From: Candidatus Poribacteria bacterium
GTDB lineage: Bacteria; Poribacteria; WGA-4E; PCPOR2b
Length of the DNA stretch: 64,000 nucleotides
Direction of reading: 5' to 3'
Assembly (NCBI GenBank): GCA_022822005.1
Contig: JAJECO010000080.1
Span: forward strand, 61,322 to 125,321
In this document: one piece after another, positions 1 through 9,350 of the stretch
Layout: each line of letters begins with the position of its first letter
How positions within the stretch are numbered: the stretch's first letter is position 1
Translations under genes and position numbers: made by a program
Notes under the pieces: generated by a model
Databases searched by the model: none
Seen by the model: only the letters and a program-made list of their open reading frames with translations
What the model was told of the DNA's origin: nothing

Positions 1-542
1 GATGGGCGCATCTCCTGCACTGCGCGTGTTAGCCCCTCATAACCCCCTGTTCGGCGGTAACCGCCAATGCTCCCGCGATCCGGTTCACGGATAGCGCTAT
101 AGACACATTCATCAATCCCACCCGGATTTGGCGGCGGCAAGGGCGATGTTTTCGCTTCCAGTCTGTCCGGATCCACCCCAATCAGCACCTGATCTCCCTT
201 TAGGACCGGCACGAAATCGTCACACCGCCCAGCACACGGCATGGGTGTGGCTCCCTCTTCCTTGAGCGCAGCAAGAATCTCATTCCCGCCGACCAAGCAG
301 CATACCGGTCCTGTACAGACCCGTGGTGCACGCTTCCCGGGGGCTTGACGGGAAAAATGATGGTAGAAGGTAACGGTGCCATAAAGATCTGCAAGCGGTA
401 TCCGAAGCCCCACGGCTATGTCCCTGAGAGCCTCCTCAGAGATAAAGCCGTCGCGGTCGTGGAAGGCGTGGAGCAGCGGGAGCAGCGGTGCTGGCTCGTC
501 ACGCCAGCACTCAATCAGCTCTCGGTTCGTTGGGGTTGACAT
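1..542 (-). CDS. NuoE-NuoF-like fusion, NADH-dehydrogenase-type flavoprotein subunit (partial, cut by window edge)
   Basis: The frame opens with ATG at 540-542, preceded by GGAGA, and stays open to base 1, so the C-terminal part lies outside the window. The first ~115 residues read as a NuoE (24 kDa) thioredoxin-like 2Fe-2S domain, with a helical start (AFHDRDGFISEEAL) and the four cluster cysteines as C-x4-C (CTGPVC) and C-x3-C (CAGRC). After a proline-rich linker the sequence GGYRRTGGYEGLTRAV matches the start of a NuoF-type FMN/NADH-binding domain. NuoE-NuoF fusions occur in NAD-linked formate dehydrogenase (FdsB-like) and hydrogenase (HoxF-like) diaphorase subunits, so this is more likely such a subunit than a standalone complex I NuoE. 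It starts 15 bases after the stop of the upstream isomerase-like gene and may be co-transcribed with it. The partner catalytic subunit cannot be seen. Confidence 0.85.
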   Translation of the reverse strand, partial: MSTPTNRELIECWRDEPAPLLPLLHAFHDRDGFISEEALRDIAVGLRIPLADLYGTVTFYHHFSRQAPGKRAPRVCTGPVCCLVGGNEILAALKEEGATPMPCAGRCDDFVPVLKGDQVLIGVDPDRLEAKTSPLPPPNPGGIDECVYSAIREPDRGSIGGYRRTGGYEGLTRAVQEMRP

Positions 543-557
543 CGATAAGCGTCTCCG

Positions 558-1352
558 TTAATAGCCTGCCAACAGTGTGCGTAGTTGGTTAGCGGCTTTA
601 CGCACCTGATCAATTCGATCCGGATGTTCACCTTCGTAGACAATGGATATGCAGCCGTTGTAATTGACGCTTTTCAGAATGCCTGCGATTCGCTCGTAAT
701 CCAGCCACTCCTCCGTGCCGCTTTCGTTTTTGTAAAATTTCGTGCGGACGTATAAGGCATACGGTACAGTCTGTTCCATGAACCCATAGAAGTCAATATC
801 TGGATCTGTTTCGCCTTTTGGACCCGATCCGGGAGAGCCAACCCACTGACCTGTATCCATGACAAAGCCGAAATTGTCTCGATTCGTCTCGCTTCGGATC
901 CGTAGCATATCGTCGCCGGTAGATGGGTGGTTTTGCAATCCCACAGCGATCCCTTTCGCGGCAGCATAATCGGCAGCATCCTGATAACCCTTAATCATCG
1001 CGGGCCAGGGATCATCGCCGTCACCATTCTTTTCCGGTATTACCGCGCAGAAAGCCCGGATAATCGGTGAACCCAAAAACGCAGCGAGGTCAATCGCATC
1101 CCTACAGTTTTGCGCGTGTTCTTCTCGTTCGGCAGCATTCCCAACGAACAGACCACTCACACCAATATAGCCGATGGGCATACCGTATCTAAGACATTGA
1201 AGCTTGATATTGCCGAGATATTCTGGATCCGTCGAAGTGAACGCCCGATAATGGAAGTCAACGACATCCATTCTTAAATCGTGTGCAACCTCGATAAAGG
1301 ACTCGACGTCCGTGTTTTGTAAACTCAGGAAATTACAGCCGATCTTAATCAT
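558..1352 (-). CDS. Sugar phosphate isomerase/epimerase-like TIM barrel protein
   Basis: A 264-residue protein of the xylose-isomerase-like/AP-endonuclease-2 TIM barrel family. Features supporting this are the N-terminal strand (MIKIGCNFLSL), the HYRAFTST segment, GLQNHPSTGDD in mid-protein (a typical metal-ligand region with N and H), FVMDTGQWVGSPG, and a C-terminal ISIVYEGEHPD strand with a candidate Glu ligand. Such proteins isomerise or epimerise sugars and related polyols in the cytoplasm; the substrate cannot be told from sequence. It lies 105 bases downstream of a propeller-type gene on the same strand, with a possible promoter in between, and 15 bases before the NuoE-NuoF-like gene. 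Confidence 0.8.
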   Translation of the reverse strand: MIKIGCNFLSLQNTDVESFIEVAHDLRMDVVDFHYRAFTSTDPEYLGNIKLQCLRYGMPIGYIGVSGLFVGNAAEREEHAQNCRDAIDLAAFLGSPIIRAFCAVIPEKNGDGDDPWPAMIKGYQDAADYAAAKGIAVGLQNHPSTGDDMLRIRSETNRDNFGFVMDTGQWVGSPGSGPKGETDPDIDFYGFMEQTVPYALYVRTKFYKNESGTEEWLDYERIAGILKSVNYNGCISIVYEGEHPDRIDQVRKAANQLRTLLAGY

Positions 1353-1426
1353 GTTGCTTGTTTCCTTTCATACCGATGGCCACTAATAGAGCCAACTGAA
1401 TTATTAAGGTTTCAAATCGAATACTT

Positions 1427-1455
1427 ATGCTACTACACATGCGAGGGGAAGTCAA
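1427..1455 (-). promoter_or_regulatory. Candidate sigma70-type promoter for the isomerase-like gene
   Basis: Read on the minus strand there is TTGACT (1450-1455), a 17-base spacer and TAGCAT (1427-1432). It lies in the 105-base gap upstream of the isomerase-like start at 1352. The -35 matches five of six consensus bases and the -10 four of six. Confidence 0.4.
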
Positions 1456-1457
1456 TA

Positions 1458-2969
1458 TCAATTCTTCTCCCATGAGTAACTGAACAATTTCGCGTTCTGG
1501 AGGGTAAAGCGGAGCTTAACTCGTTGGCCCATTAAGTCTGCGAGGGGATTCGAGAAAGATACGGGAGCCTCGATATAGTCTCCCCGGATCGGTTGGGATT
1601 GTTCATAACCTTTTAGTGGGCGGCCTCGCTCTGTCAGGACGCTCACGACCACCTCACCGCCTATGGCATCACAGTTAACTAATAACCGACTGTCGTCCAC
1701 GGTTACAGCTTTCGTAATCACGCGACCAACTCGCGTACCTGCTTCTAAGGAGACGTAACGGTCGGGTCGAAATCTCACACACCCGATCGCTTGGAGGGGA
1801 TGCCGTTTACCCGCCTCAATTAATCTTCTCTGCTCGATCAGCCACCGCTGATCCACCGAGGGATGTGGGAGATTGCCTGACGAATAGTACTGGTACATCC
1901 AATCTCCTACGCGGATCGGCACACTATCGAAGTGTATCATCGCACAGTCCTGTTCACCGGCTTCGCCCCGTCCAATCCACGGTTGGCGGTCACCGAGTCG
2001 ATCCCAATGCACCAGATCACGGCTGTACACCAGTTGTGTCTCCATGATACCGTGCTGATTCCACATGCTATGTTTGTACATATCCATACTGACATCGAAA
2101 ATATAGAGCGCTCCTACAAAAACGTTGCCCACCGCCCACGGCTGCATGGTATAAAATTCGCAATGCTGGTCTACCGGGTCATTGTAGTGGATAATTCCAT
2201 CGGCGTAGGCTTTATTCAAGCGTTCGCGCGCCATCTCGTCGTCAACCAGATCTGGGGCAAGAACGAGGTTGGAGCGGGGCCAATCCAACATCAGTCGAGC
2301 GCGATTCGGCAGAGAATTGGCAAATGTCATTCCGACAGCCCTGCGACGGAAACGCCCAACAGTCGCGTGGAGGCGTGGAAAGGCAACATAGCGACCGGGC
2401 ACATCTTCGCGCATCATCGGGAAAGCCTCATCGGCAACAAGAAACGTACCGGTGTCGCCCACACCATCGCTGATGCCAGGTTCCTCGTCCATGTTTTCCG
2501 CCGTATGCCAATTGAATCCGTCCGGACTAAAAATCGGTAAGTATCGCTGTCTCCACTCACCGCCAGGGATCCATGAAACTGTCCGATACAACGTGTCATC
2601 ACCTTCGGAAAGCGTCGATTCAGGACAGTAGAAAACTGCGCCGGGCCCAATCCGTCCCGGCGTCTTGACTTTGTTGTTCTCGGTATTACCATCAATTTCT
2701 GCCAAGTGGAGAATCGGTTTCTCCCAATTAAGACCGTCCTCGCTCGTAGCGTAAAGGTCGTTAAGATCGTCTTTCGAGTTCCAATACCACATTTTTAGTG
2801 TGCCATCCGGTTCTCTGATGACCATTGGACAGGCGCATCCAGACTTGTCTTCCCAGGGGCTATCAGGCTGCAGCACGGTACCAACCTTTTCCGGTGGATG
2901 GAAGCTGCGCTTGAGGTGCTGCTTAGACTCAATCTCAAGGTCGTCGATAAAAAGGTGTTTGTTTTCCAT
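1458..2969 (-). CDS. Putative glycosidase-type five-bladed beta-propeller protein
   Basis: A 503-residue protein without a signal peptide. It looks like the GH32/GH43/GH68-type beta-propeller superfamily: repeated blade-like segments such as REPDGTLKMWYWNS, ATSEDGLNWEKP, FSPDGFNWHTAEN, YSRDLVHWDRLGDR and a C-terminal beta-rich region (residues ~400-500) as in GH32-like proteins. Members act on or bind oligosaccharides, and no catalytic triad can be assigned with confidence. Proteins of this build are often hypothetical neighbours of sugar-acid catabolism genes. The start ATG at 2967-2969 lacks a strong ribosome-binding site. It diverges from the PhyH gene at 3128 across 158 bases. Confidence 0.6.
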   Translation of the reverse strand: MENKHLFIDDLEIESKQHLKRSFHPPEKVGTVLQPDSPWEDKSGCACPMVIREPDGTLKMWYWNSKDDLNDLYATSEDGLNWEKPILHLAEIDGNTENNKVKTPGRIGPGAVFYCPESTLSEGDDTLYRTVSWIPGGEWRQRYLPIFSPDGFNWHTAENMDEEPGISDGVGDTGTFLVADEAFPMMREDVPGRYVAFPRLHATVGRFRRRAVGMTFANSLPNRARLMLDWPRSNLVLAPDLVDDEMARERLNKAYADGIIHYNDPVDQHCEFYTMQPWAVGNVFVGALYIFDVSMDMYKHSMWNQHGIMETQLVYSRDLVHWDRLGDRQPWIGRGEAGEQDCAMIHFDSVPIRVGDWMYQYYSSGNLPHPSVDQRWLIEQRRLIEAGKRHPLQAIGCVRFRPDRYVSLEAGTRVGRVITKAVTVDDSRLLVNCDAIGGEVVVSVLTERGRPLKGYEQSQPIRGDYIEAPVSFSNPLADLMGQRVKLRFTLQNAKLFSYSWEKN

Positions 2970-3127
2970 GTTCTGTGGCTCCTACATTCCTTAGAACTTT
3001 GTCATAGCATGTTTGGTTTTCGACACATACATCTGTAAAAAATGTCTGGCATTGATTGGCTAAATCGGGTATCCTCTTAATAGGAATTGATCAACACCCC
3101 TTGTAACTTTAAGAACTGGAGGGAGAA

Positions 3128-3958
3128 ATGTCGGTTCAAAATGACTTGAACGGTTACGCCGCCTTGACCCCCGAACAACTGGAGTTCGTGGATGCCAACG
3201 GATATCTCGTAATCAAAAATGCCTTGGAACCAAACGTCGTTGCCGAAGTGGATGCAGCAATCAATGAACTCTATGAACGTGAGGAAAAAGCTGGGCGCTT
3301 GGAAGCTGATGGAAGATTAAATATCCGCAACTGCATCACGCAGCACGACGCCTTTTTCCAGCTCCTCGATTGGCCCAAAACCGCACCACTCGCTTGGGGC
3401 ATCCTGAATTGGAATATACAGATGATTACTTCGCACCTCCTGGTTCTGCCATCGAAGGATGAACCGCCGCCAAAGGTCAGAGACAGGATCGGTTTGCACC
3501 GGGATGGCGGTACATCGCCCGGTGAAATGCAAGAGCCCCACCCGAGGATCCTGCTCAAAATCGCTTATGCAATCAGCGATCAATCGGACCCAGCGTCAGG
3601 TGCGACGGTGCTTGTCCCCGGTAGCAACAGGCTCACCGGTACACCGCCCGTAGATGCCGAAACTGGAAGCGCAAGGGGTGCCATATCCATGAATGTGGAG
3701 GCGGGAGATGCGTTTATCTTTGAGCAGCGGACGTGGCACGGTCCAGGACATAACTGGTCCGGTACGCCGAGGAAAACAATCTTCATTGGTTATGCCTACC
3801 GATGGGTCAAGCCGATGGACTATGTAGCGATGCCAGATGAACTGATTGCAAAGTGTACAACACCGCTACAGAAACAGCTACTCGGAGTGGTCAGCGATCC
3901 ACTGAGTTATTATCTTCCCAAGGATGAGGATGTGCCTCTGAAAGCGCTGCTGACTTGA
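3128..3958 (+). CDS. Phytanoyl-CoA dioxygenase (PhyH) family protein
   Basis: A 276-residue Fe(II)/2-oxoglutarate-dependent oxygenase. The N-terminus carries the family signature (EQLEFVDANGYLVIKNAL). The iron facial triad is visible as HRDGG (H-x-D) near residue 122 and a distal His in TWHGPGHN. The Arg of RKTIFIGYAY is the expected 2-oxoglutarate contact. These cytoplasmic enzymes hydroxylate small molecules or lipids, and bacterial paralogues have very varied substrates. The start is supported by GGAGGGAGAA a few bases upstream of ATG. The gene ends 20 bases before the convergent acyltransferase. It is the first of four PhyH paralogues in the window, so the family is expanded here. Confidence 0.88.
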   Translation: MSVQNDLNGYAALTPEQLEFVDANGYLVIKNALEPNVVAEVDAAINELYEREEKAGRLEADGRLNIRNCITQHDAFFQLLDWPKTAPLAWGILNWNIQMITSHLLVLPSKDEPPPKVRDRIGLHRDGGTSPGEMQEPHPRILLKIAYAISDQSDPASGATVLVPGSNRLTGTPPVDAETGSARGAISMNVEAGDAFIFEQRTWHGPGHNWSGTPRKTIFIGYAYRWVKPMDYVAMPDELIAKCTTPLQKQLLGVVSDPLSYYLPKDEDVPLKALLT

Positions 3959-3978
3959 AGTGGCGTTTTTGGGTGAGT

Positions 3979-5595
3979 CTATTGCTGCCTGTTCAGTATT
4001 GTGCCCAAAAAGGTATAGCGCAGAAAAAGTTGATAAATTACGAGCAGCACGCCTGTTGCGCTACAACATACCAAACTGAACTTGAGGAGCGCCGGTAGGT
4101 CCCATGTTCGCACTATCTCCTGTGCCAAGAGGATTAGAGGAAGATGCGCGAGGTACAGCCAGTATGCGACATCTGAGATATATCGCCACGCTCTGTTCTC
4201 TCTTGCTATCAGTTCATGGGAAATGCCCATCAGAGAGAAAACTAACATCCATGCGTACGTTGCCTTCAAGAGCAACGAAACGAGATGGTATTGCTGGGCT
4301 GAATCTGGGGAGAGTCCCAATATCAGTGTTACGGGAAAGATCACCAGCAGGGCTATAGGCATTGTAATTACCCACTGTTTCCCAACCTTGGCTTCGGTAT
4401 CGTCAGAGTCGTAGTAAAACGCTCCCCAAAAAAAGAAAATTCCATAGTAGATGAGCAGATATGGCATGGGTAGAATGGCCAGGGAATTCTCTGGACCAAA
4501 GTAAGGGATTGCGCCTCTTCCCGCCATAAACCATTGCGGTGCCATAGTCAAGGGAATCAGCCAAAGATAGCGCAACGGAGAAAGTATGATTGTTCGCGGC
4601 GGACCCGACCACTCAAACCGGTCAGCGAGCAGAGCATATAACGCGAAGACGAGAACCAGCCAGCACAGAAACCAGAACAGCCAGAGGTGATGGAATATAC
4701 GCGCCGTTGTTAACGTCCGCCACAGATTGTTTGTTATTAAGCTTGGTACTTTCGCCCCGGAACTATATTGAGATAAGAGTGTAGCAAAGCGCATTCTACC
4801 GTATAAGGTGTCTACTGGGTCCAGCCGTACTTGCAGTTTCTTAACTCTCGAATAGGTATCCCCCCAATCCGCCTGTGCGTAGTTCAACACACTTTGACCA
4901 TCTTCATCCTTAACATCCACCGCTGCACCGTTTTGCAGGAGCAGCGCACCAATCTCATCCTGCCCTATAAAACCTGCTTCATGTAGAGGCCTTGTGCCGT
5001 CCCTATTTCTCGCATTTACGTCCGCTCCCGCGTTGATGAGGTATTCCGCAACTTCAACTTCCCCGGCAAGAATTGCCCATGACAATGCCGTGAACCCCGT
5101 GTGAGGATCTTGCGCGTCGAGGTCTGTCTCGTTTGACACGTGCCCTCTGAGGGCTTCGAGATCTCCAAGTTTCGCTGCGCTCCAAATATTTTCGCCCGGA
5201 AATTGTAGGGGTGAAGGTGCGGCGTTAGTGCTTCGTTCCAACGCATCCGCAACCAATTTTTCGTTCATCCAGTGCGTAAGCGGCACAATCGTGACAAGGC
5301 CAAACACCAGAGGCATGAAGACTCGCCGAAATCGGTGGCCTAACCACACCTTCATCCCCCGTGTGCGCCACATCATTGCTGTGAAATAACCGCTCATCAC
5401 AAAGAAGAGCGGCATCTGAAACCCATGGATTACAAGAAAAATAACGGACAGTGTTTCGTTTTGGTGCACATCTTGAATAGGCCAAGGCGCATCAAAAAAT
5501 GACACCGCACCATGAAAGAAGATGATTAACACCATGGCTATCGCCCGTAGGACCTCAAGGTCATGTCGATAGGGAGAAAATGTGTGTGTGTTCAT
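3979..5595 (-). CDS. Acyltransferase-3 family membrane protein with inserted ankyrin repeats
   Basis: A 538-residue multi-pass membrane protein. Residues ~8-115 start an acyltransferase-3 (OpgC/OatA-like) domain, with RHDLEVLRAIAMVLIIFFH, PLFFVMSGYF and the basic GHRFRRVFMPL loop. Residues ~140-265 are then a soluble insert with ankyrin-type repeats (AAKLGDLEALRGHV, TALSWAILAGEVEVAEYLI, RPLHEAGFIGQDEIGALLL). The remaining transmembrane helices follow, with YWLYLAHLPLILLAQ near the C-terminus. Acyltransferase-3 proteins O-acylate polysaccharides or glucans across the inner membrane. An ankyrin module between the first helices and the rest of the domain is unusual, and suggests a protein-binding loop. 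The single frame and intact membrane parts on both sides argue against an assembly fusion. Confidence 0.82.
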   Translation of the reverse strand: MNTHTFSPYRHDLEVLRAIAMVLIIFFHGAVSFFDAPWPIQDVHQNETLSVIFLVIHGFQMPLFFVMSGYFTAMMWRTRGMKVWLGHRFRRVFMPLVFGLVTIVPLTHWMNEKLVADALERSTNAAPSPLQFPGENIWSAAKLGDLEALRGHVSNETDLDAQDPHTGFTALSWAILAGEVEVAEYLINAGADVNARNRDGTRPLHEAGFIGQDEIGALLLQNGAAVDVKDEDGQSVLNYAQADWGDTYSRVKKLQVRLDPVDTLYGRMRFATLLSQYSSGAKVPSLITNNLWRTLTTARIFHHLWLFWFLCWLVLVFALYALLADRFEWSGPPRTIILSPLRYLWLIPLTMAPQWFMAGRGAIPYFGPENSLAILPMPYLLIYYGIFFFWGAFYYDSDDTEAKVGKQWVITMPIALLVIFPVTLILGLSPDSAQQYHLVSLLLKATYAWMLVFSLMGISHELIARENRAWRYISDVAYWLYLAHLPLILLAQEIVRTWDLPALLKFSLVCCSATGVLLVIYQLFLRYTFLGTILNRQQ

Positions 5596-5688
5596 ACGGT
5601 CAGCTGCTGTTAGTGCCCTCTTCTTGAGTGGAAATATCTCATGTTGTAAACTACAGATACAGAGAACATTCCAGGATTTTAGTATATG

Positions 5689-7575
5689 TTAAGCCCGCCT
5701 CTGTCCGAAGTAGACTATGGCTAGCAGTCCCAGCGCAATTACGAAAGTATAGATATTGTAAATATATGCTAAGAAGGCAGCAATCGCGAGGATACCCCAC
5801 TCTGTCCATGTCGTTTTGCGGAGGAAGTAGCCCATTGTAACGATTGAAAAGATGAATGTGCCAACTGTAGCTGTTACAACAGACAAGACATTCTGCAACA
5901 TCGAGCCATCAAACAGGATATGGGTGTAAGCGAACAACAGTGGCATGATATAGAGGAACTTGGCGAATTTGAAACATGCCCAGCCGGTTTTCCACGGATC
6001 TGCCCGCGCCACTGCAGCCCCTGCATACGCACCGAGTGCGACGGGCGGCGTGATATTGGAATCTTGACTGAGCCAGAAGACAATCAGGTGCGCTGCAATA
6101 AGGGAAACCCCCATCTGGTCGCTCGTGAGGATAGGAACAGCGAGTTCAGAGGTAATAAGATACGCGGCTGTAACGGGGATGCCCATCCCCAGGATCAGCG
6201 ATGCACCCGCCAGCAGTAGAATAGCAATTGCGCGACTGTCCCCGGCGACGGAGAGAACAAGATCAGGAAAAATTCTGCCGAGTCCGGTGAGATCTATTAC
6301 AGCAATGATGATACCGATGCTGCCAACTGCCCCACCGATAGCCAGAGAATTTCTCGCACCGTTTACCATTGCCTCCCAGAGGCGTTTGGGTGTGAGTCGC
6401 GTCTCCCCGCGAAGGTAGCTGACCCCCACTGTCGTCAGAATTGCAAAGAACGCAGCTTGGGATGCTGTATGACCTACGATGAGCGTTGTAATCAACACAA
6501 CTAAGGGTGTCAAGCAATACCACTGGCTCTTTAGGAGTGTGGACAACTGAGGTAGTTCTACTGTTGGTAGCCCTTCAATCCCCTCCTTTTTCGCTTCAAG
6601 GTGCACCATCACCCACACTGAAAAGAAATATAATAGCGCGGGGATAGCGGATAGCAGTGCGATATGGCTATACGGCATCTCGGTGCGCTCAGCCATGATA
6701 AACGCCCCAGCGCCCATTACCGGTGGCAAAAATTGCCCCCCAACCGATGCGGTTGTTTCTACGGCACCAGCAATGTGAGACCGAAAACCGGTTCGCTTCA
6801 TCAAGGGAATGGTAAACGCGCCCGTTGCTACCGTGTTTGCAATAGCACTTCCAGCGACGGAACCGAAGAAGCCGGAAGCAACGACTGCTACCTTCGCTGG
6901 ACCGCCCACCAACCGCCCCGCCACAGCCATTGGTAAATCAATGAAAAACTGTCCCACCCCTGACTTTTCGAGGAACGCGCCGAAGAAAATAAACAGAACG
7001 ACATACGTGGCCATGACATTTGCCATGATGCCAAAGATACCCGCCTGACTGAAGACGCTATATTCAAAAATTCGGCGTAACGGAAATCCTTTGTGGGCAA
7101 TGACGGACGGCATCGACTGACCAAACAACGCGTATAAAATACCAACCGTAGCGATTATGGTAAGTGCCCAGCCAACTGTCCTGCGGCTATACTCAAGGCT
7201 CAAAACTACTGCCAGCGCTCCAACGCATACGTCGAGTTGGCTGTATGCGCCCACCCGGTTTGCGAGCGTTTTATACTCGACAATCCAGTATCCGATTACA
7301 AAGATGGTCAATCCAACGAGGACCAGATCTACCAGCGACGGCCGTGAGTGGGGTGAGTTGTCTCTGAACTGATAGAATAGGCCTGTCAAGACGAATGTGA
7401 GTAGTAGGTACAGCCCGACGTGATACTGTTCGCCTGATGTCCCGAAACCCGCTCCATAGACATAAAATGCCACAAAAGCTACCGCAATGATCTCGAAACT
7501 CCACTTCCAAATACCCTGTAGATCTCGACCTGCGCGTTCAGCCTTCTGTGCTAATTGCGCGTCAGTATCTGCCAT
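5689..7575 (-). CDS. TRAP transporter permease, fused 4TM-12TM type (DctQM-like)
   Basis: A 628-residue, highly hydrophobic inner-membrane protein. The N-terminal quarter has about four helices (DctQ-like small subunit). The rest resembles the large DctM subunit, with VVASGFFGSVAGSAIANTVA and FLPPVMGAGAFIMAE, and PVTAAYLITSELAVPILT near residue 480. Fused permeases of this size usually work with a TAXI-type periplasmic binding protein to import dicarboxylates or sugar acids with a sodium or proton gradient. No binding-protein gene is visible nearby. It starts 32 bases after the putative glycosidase on the same strand, so the two probably form one transcript. GGGAGGAG almost abuts the ATG. Confidence 0.9.
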   Translation of the reverse strand: MADTDAQLAQKAERAGRDLQGIWKWSFEIIAVAFVAFYVYGAGFGTSGEQYHVGLYLLLTFVLTGLFYQFRDNSPHSRPSLVDLVLVGLTIFVIGYWIVEYKTLANRVGAYSQLDVCVGALAVVLSLEYSRRTVGWALTIIATVGILYALFGQSMPSVIAHKGFPLRRIFEYSVFSQAGIFGIMANVMATYVVLFIFFGAFLEKSGVGQFFIDLPMAVAGRLVGGPAKVAVVASGFFGSVAGSAIANTVATGAFTIPLMKRTGFRSHIAGAVETTASVGGQFLPPVMGAGAFIMAERTEMPYSHIALLSAIPALLYFFSVWVMVHLEAKKEGIEGLPTVELPQLSTLLKSQWYCLTPLVVLITTLIVGHTASQAAFFAILTTVGVSYLRGETRLTPKRLWEAMVNGARNSLAIGGAVGSIGIIIAVIDLTGLGRIFPDLVLSVAGDSRAIAILLLAGASLILGMGIPVTAAYLITSELAVPILTSDQMGVSLIAAHLIVFWLSQDSNITPPVALGAYAGAAVARADPWKTGWACFKFAKFLYIMPLLFAYTHILFDGSMLQNVLSVVTATVGTFIFSIVTMGYFLRKTTWTEWGILAIAAFLAYIYNIYTFVIALGLLAIVYFGQRRA

Positions 7576-7607
7576 CTCCTCCCACTGCCTCTCTTGGAAA
7601 CAGATTG

Positions 7608-9179
7608 TCAGTTGTAATCTATCGCGAGCGTCACGTCTTGCAAAATTAGTGGTTCACGACGTTCTGCCTGCGGACTGACGGCTCGGATCTCCAACTCGTT
7701 GTGTCCCTGTTTCAAGGTGGAGCTGCTGATGTCGAATTCGACAATGTCACCGGGCATCGGGACCTCTTGGGTCCGAGATGGATATTGATTCCAGTCCGGC
7801 TCATACTCCACGCGGGTTCTTCCGTCTGATATCACCACTCCAGTAGTCCAGGAAATAGGTGTTCCGTTCAAGCGTAGTTCAAGCATATCCTTATCAGTTA
7901 ATCCTTCAAATCCCAGCCCCAGAATACATCGTCTCAAAGTTCCGTCAGCATCGCTGGATTCTACGTCGTCGGCGATATCGATCCGGAGGATTACACTACG
8001 ATCAAAAAAAGTCTCCTCGAACTGTACAGGAAGTTGTGCTGCGGGAATGGCATTAAGAAACGAATATCCGAGCTGAGATGTCGGTTGATGCCGATTGGAA
8101 TGATCTAACTCGTAGCGCTTATCAAGCCGCTGTAGGGCCGTGGGATCCGCCAGCTGATTCAAAACACTTCGCCTCCAAGCGTTCGACATGCTGTAAAAGT
8201 TAAAGAAATAGATGCCGTCTACCCCCGCGTCCCAATACCGGTGCGCCAGTCCCTTGAGCGATTTTTCATCCAACAACGGTCGGAGTCCCTCGAAACAACC
8301 GTATACTTTGCATCCGGTGCCCTCGGCCGTTTCCACCCATTCCCGGATGGGCATTTCAAACGGAATAAATCCACCGCCCGCGATAAGCATATCTGCCATG
8401 CCTTCTCTCATCCACACCTCGGTGTCGAGGCCGATCCGTTTCGCATCCCCAAGCGTTGGTGGGACACGCACGGCAAGATTGAGATGTTTTCCCTTTTCTT
8501 GGCCAACGTCATCTAACTTTCTCCGAACCCCGTATACGAAATCAGTCATTAGGTATCGGTACTGATACGCTTCTGCGAGACGAAAAAAAGCGGGATGGCG
8601 CATAAAATCCAACTCGATGCCGTCAATGTCGAAGCGTTCAATTAGCTCGTAGATAATCTTCGACATGTGGGTGCGGACCTCTGGAAATGCGTAATTCAAT
8701 CCGGTCCGTATGCCCCATTCAAGGCTTCCGTATGGAATCGATTCCCCGGGACGGCCAATGCACAGTTCGGGATGATCGCGGCGAAGTCTGCCGTAGTTTG
8801 GTGCAGCCTCCTCCATATCGTAATGTTCATTCATTCGGACAGACGGAAAAAATGCGAGACCCGCTTCACGACATAACTGCGAGATGACGGTTACCGGACC
8901 ACCGTGCGCTTGTATCATCTGGCGTAGATTTTCAGCCTTTCTCTGTTGTCCAGCGTCGAGACCTTCATACCCGTCACCGAATCGTTCGCCAACTTCGGTT
9001 TCGTAGTCGTAGACCTCATGTCCACCGATAGACCAGAGAAATACATCAACTGGCGATTCTGCATAGGGGGCGATCATCTTGTCGTACATGATGTCTGGGG
9101 TCAATGGAGGACCGTAGGTACCTATTATCCAACCATCATCATTGGTGAGTACTCGCCAATGCTTCTGCGATGCCGTCAT
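7608..9179 (-). CDS. Putative glycoside hydrolase-like TIM barrel protein
   Basis: I place the start at ATG 9177-9179 (MTASQKHWRVLTNDDGW), which has AAGGA about nine bases upstream. An in-frame ATG at 9240-9242 would add 21 unremarkable residues. The 523-residue protein has a TIM barrel reminiscent of the glycosyl-hydrolase-like family 10 group (YngK-like): SQLCREAGLAFFPSVRMNEHYD, YELIERFDIDGIELDFMRHP (a classic strand with acidic residues after the barrel strand) and HRYWDAGVDGIYFFNFYS. The C-terminal ~150 residues are beta-rich, with a jelly-roll-like feel. It is predicted to be cytoplasmic, as no signal peptide is seen. Being upstream of the TRAP permease suggests processing of an imported glycoside-type substrate, which is inference. 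Confidence 0.65.
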   Translation of the reverse strand: MTASQKHWRVLTNDDGWIIGTYGPPLTPDIMYDKMIAPYAESPVDVFLWSIGGHEVYDYETEVGERFGDGYEGLDAGQQRKAENLRQMIQAHGGPVTVISQLCREAGLAFFPSVRMNEHYDMEEAAPNYGRLRRDHPELCIGRPGESIPYGSLEWGIRTGLNYAFPEVRTHMSKIIYELIERFDIDGIELDFMRHPAFFRLAEAYQYRYLMTDFVYGVRRKLDDVGQEKGKHLNLAVRVPPTLGDAKRIGLDTEVWMREGMADMLIAGGGFIPFEMPIREWVETAEGTGCKVYGCFEGLRPLLDEKSLKGLAHRYWDAGVDGIYFFNFYSMSNAWRRSVLNQLADPTALQRLDKRYELDHSNRHQPTSQLGYSFLNAIPAAQLPVQFEETFFDRSVILRIDIADDVESSDADGTLRRCILGLGFEGLTDKDMLELRLNGTPISWTTGVVISDGRTRVEYEPDWNQYPSRTQEVPMPGDIVEFDISSSTLKQGHNELEIRAVSPQAERREPLILQDVTLAIDYN

Positions 9180-9263
9180 GTCAGGAGTTCCTTGAGGGAG
9201 AAAGTGCTGGGGATTTGTCGTGATTTGCTGGTATACATACATGAAACGCCCGGAGGTTAAATC

Positions 9264-9272
9264 ATTATACCA
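9264..9272 (-). promoter_or_regulatory. Candidate extended -10 promoter for the glycosidase/TRAP transcript
   Basis: On the minus strand the motif TGGTATAAT (a perfect -10 at 9264-9269 with the TGn extension) sits about 85 bases before the preferred start. The -35 region is a poor match, as is usual for extended -10 promoters. Confidence 0.45.
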
Positions 9273-9350
9273 TGCGTTATGTCATCCATCCATAAAAAAA
9301 ATATCAGTCCAATCGCAGAAGAGTGAAGCACCTGCTCACTTTGGGAAGGA

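Noticed and set aside
1932..2540. 202-codon plus-strand frame inside the propeller gene
   Set aside because: Shadow of the minus-strand gene, which has family-like repeats.
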